Source of the DNA: JAAZNO01 sp964508025
Lineage (GTDB): Bacteria; Chloroflexota; Anaerolineae; B4-G1; SLSP01
DNA: 64,000 nucleotides
Direction: 5' to 3'
Assembly (NCBI GenBank): GCA_964508025.1
Contig: CAZDSF010000011.1
Location: forward strand, 7,421 to 71,420
Shown piece after piece: positions 63,160 through 64,000 of this stretch. The translations under genes were made by a program, and so were the position numbers. How positions within the stretch are numbered: the stretch's first letter is position 1; every line of letters starts with the position of its first letter. Under the pieces are notes generated by a model. That model ran no database searches, was not told the origin of the DNA, and was given only the letters and a program-made list of their open reading frames with translations.

Positions 63160-63996
63160 ATGATGACGATTTTCACATACACGCTCAAACGCTTTCACGG
63201 CCAAATTCTGGGATGGGGTCTTGCTTTCGGCGCGATTGCCTTCTACTTGATGGTGATCTATCAGCCGATGATTGAGCAGCAGGCAGAACTGATGGCGCTC
63301 ATGGATGCTTATGGGGCGACCATGATGGCTTTCTTCGGCGGCAGCGTGGATTTCCTGTCTCCGGCGGGTTATCTGGACTTCGGGCTTTTCTCATACATCC
63401 CGGTGGTGGCGGGCATTTTCGCGGTTCTGATGGGATCAGGATTGCTGGCAGCAGATGAGGAAAAGGGCACGTTGGATTTACTCATGGCTTATCCACTCAG
63501 CCGGGCGGCGCTTTTCTGGGGGCGTTTCCTCGCTTTTGTGGTTGCCACAGCGGGGATTCTGGGCTGCACCTGGATTGGGTATGTTGCCGGACTGCCGCTT
63601 GTGGATTGGGACATCAGCCCGCTGGCGTTGCTGTTGCCGCACCTTTCTCTGTTCGCGGTGTTGCTGCTGTTTGGGGCGCTGGCGCTGTTGTTGAGTATGC
63701 TCTTGCCCTCGCGGGCGGCGGCGAGCAGCGTCTCCGGGGCGTTGTTGGTGCTCAGTTATCTGGTGACTTCTCTGGCGCGCGTCAATGAGCAGCTCGAGGC
63801 GCTGAACGCCTTCTCGCCGCTCAAGTATTATCAAGGGGGGCGCGCTCTCGACCAGCTGCATGGGTACCATCTCCTGGGATTATCAGTCGCCGCTGCCATT
63901 TTCGCGGCGCTGGCGTGGCAGCGTTTCGAACGGCGCGATATCCGTGTGGGCGGAGAGGGGAGCTGGAATTTGCCATTTCTGCGCCGGCGTTTGTAA
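63160..63996 (+). CDS. ABC-2 transporter permease
   Basis: A 278-aa integral membrane protein with six membrane segments, the partner of the ATPase just upstream. The pattern KRFHGQILGWGLAFGAIAFY at the N-terminus and the mid-protein GSGLLAADEEKGTLDLLMAY are typical of NatB/ABC-2 exporter permeases (the EEKGTLDLLM element is a hallmark). It ends a few bases before the window edge, with a TAA at 63994-63996, so it is complete. Two in-frame ATGs (63160, 63163) are equivalent. No further genes of this operon are visible. Confidence 0.9.
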   Translation: MMTIFTYTLKRFHGQILGWGLAFGAIAFYLMVIYQPMIEQQAELMALMDAYGATMMAFFGGSVDFLSPAGYLDFGLFSYIPVVAGIFAVLMGSGLLAADEEKGTLDLLMAYPLSRAALFWGRFLAFVVATAGILGCTWIGYVAGLPLVDWDISPLALLLPHLSLFAVLLLFGALALLLSMLLPSRAAASSVSGALLVLSYLVTSLARVNEQLEALNAFSPLKYYQGGRALDQLHGYHLLGLSVAAAIFAALAWQRFERRDIRVGGEGSWNLPFLRRRL

Positions 63997-64000
63997 CATT

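Overview
The window is GC-rich bacterial DNA carrying 48 protein-coding genes, one of them with an in-frame stop. I see no rRNA, tRNA, CRISPR array or insertion sequence. Many 'eukaryotic-like' Ser/Thr kinases, zinc-ribbon/FHA/PP2C proteins, Thr-Pro-rich linkers and G-rich short tandem repeats suggest a Chloroflexota (Anaerolineae/Caldilineae-like) organism. This is inferred from style; there is no marker gene. Three N runs (31843-31942, 39863-39962, 46652-46661) show it is a draft scaffold.

1-8 kb (all +) holds mixed housekeeping and orphan genes: a LysM lipoprotein, a SpoU-type RNA methyltransferase, an ASKHA-fold protein with a membrane partner, a D-2-hydroxyacid dehydrogenase, a creatininase-family amidohydrolase, a DUF4380-like protein, an AIM24 protein and an EamA exporter. 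8.1-13 kb is a MoxR / DUF58 / transglutaminase operon closed by an 18-bp-stem hairpin.

13.2-49.2 kb (all +) is the centre of interest: a dense phospho-signalling island. It has seven Ser/Thr kinases, two pseudokinase-PP2C fusions, one membrane-anchored PP2C, four FHA proteins (one fused to VWA, one fused to an ABCG-type transporter), a second VWA protein, a LysM protein, a large BNR-repeat secreted protein, small zinc-ribbon membrane proteins and a membrane-anchored subtilase with cytoplasmic zinc ribbons. Nine of these products carry the same CxxC...RFCxxCG zinc ribbon. Five kinases have near-identical kinase domains but different outward-facing domains. The plausible working model is that extracytoplasmic sensors drive cytoplasmic phosphorylation, which is read by FHA proteins, reversed by PP2Cs and tied together by zinc ribbons. 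Outputs would include transport, surface proteolysis and envelope work. That model is inference from domain content and gene order. Composite G-rich octamer/heptamer repeats capable of forming G-quadruplexes lie just upstream of three kinase genes.

49.2-64 kb returns to general functions: a Crp/Fnr regulator and DUF3307 protein (-), a second AIM24 protein and a MOSC protein (+), RecJ, phosphoglycerate mutase and an Rpn-family nuclease (-), a three-gene helicase/helicase/Fe-S nuclease operon reminiscent of AddAB (-), and an ABC exporter pair (+). Several intergenic regions hold long perfect or nearly perfect hairpins that act as credible terminators.
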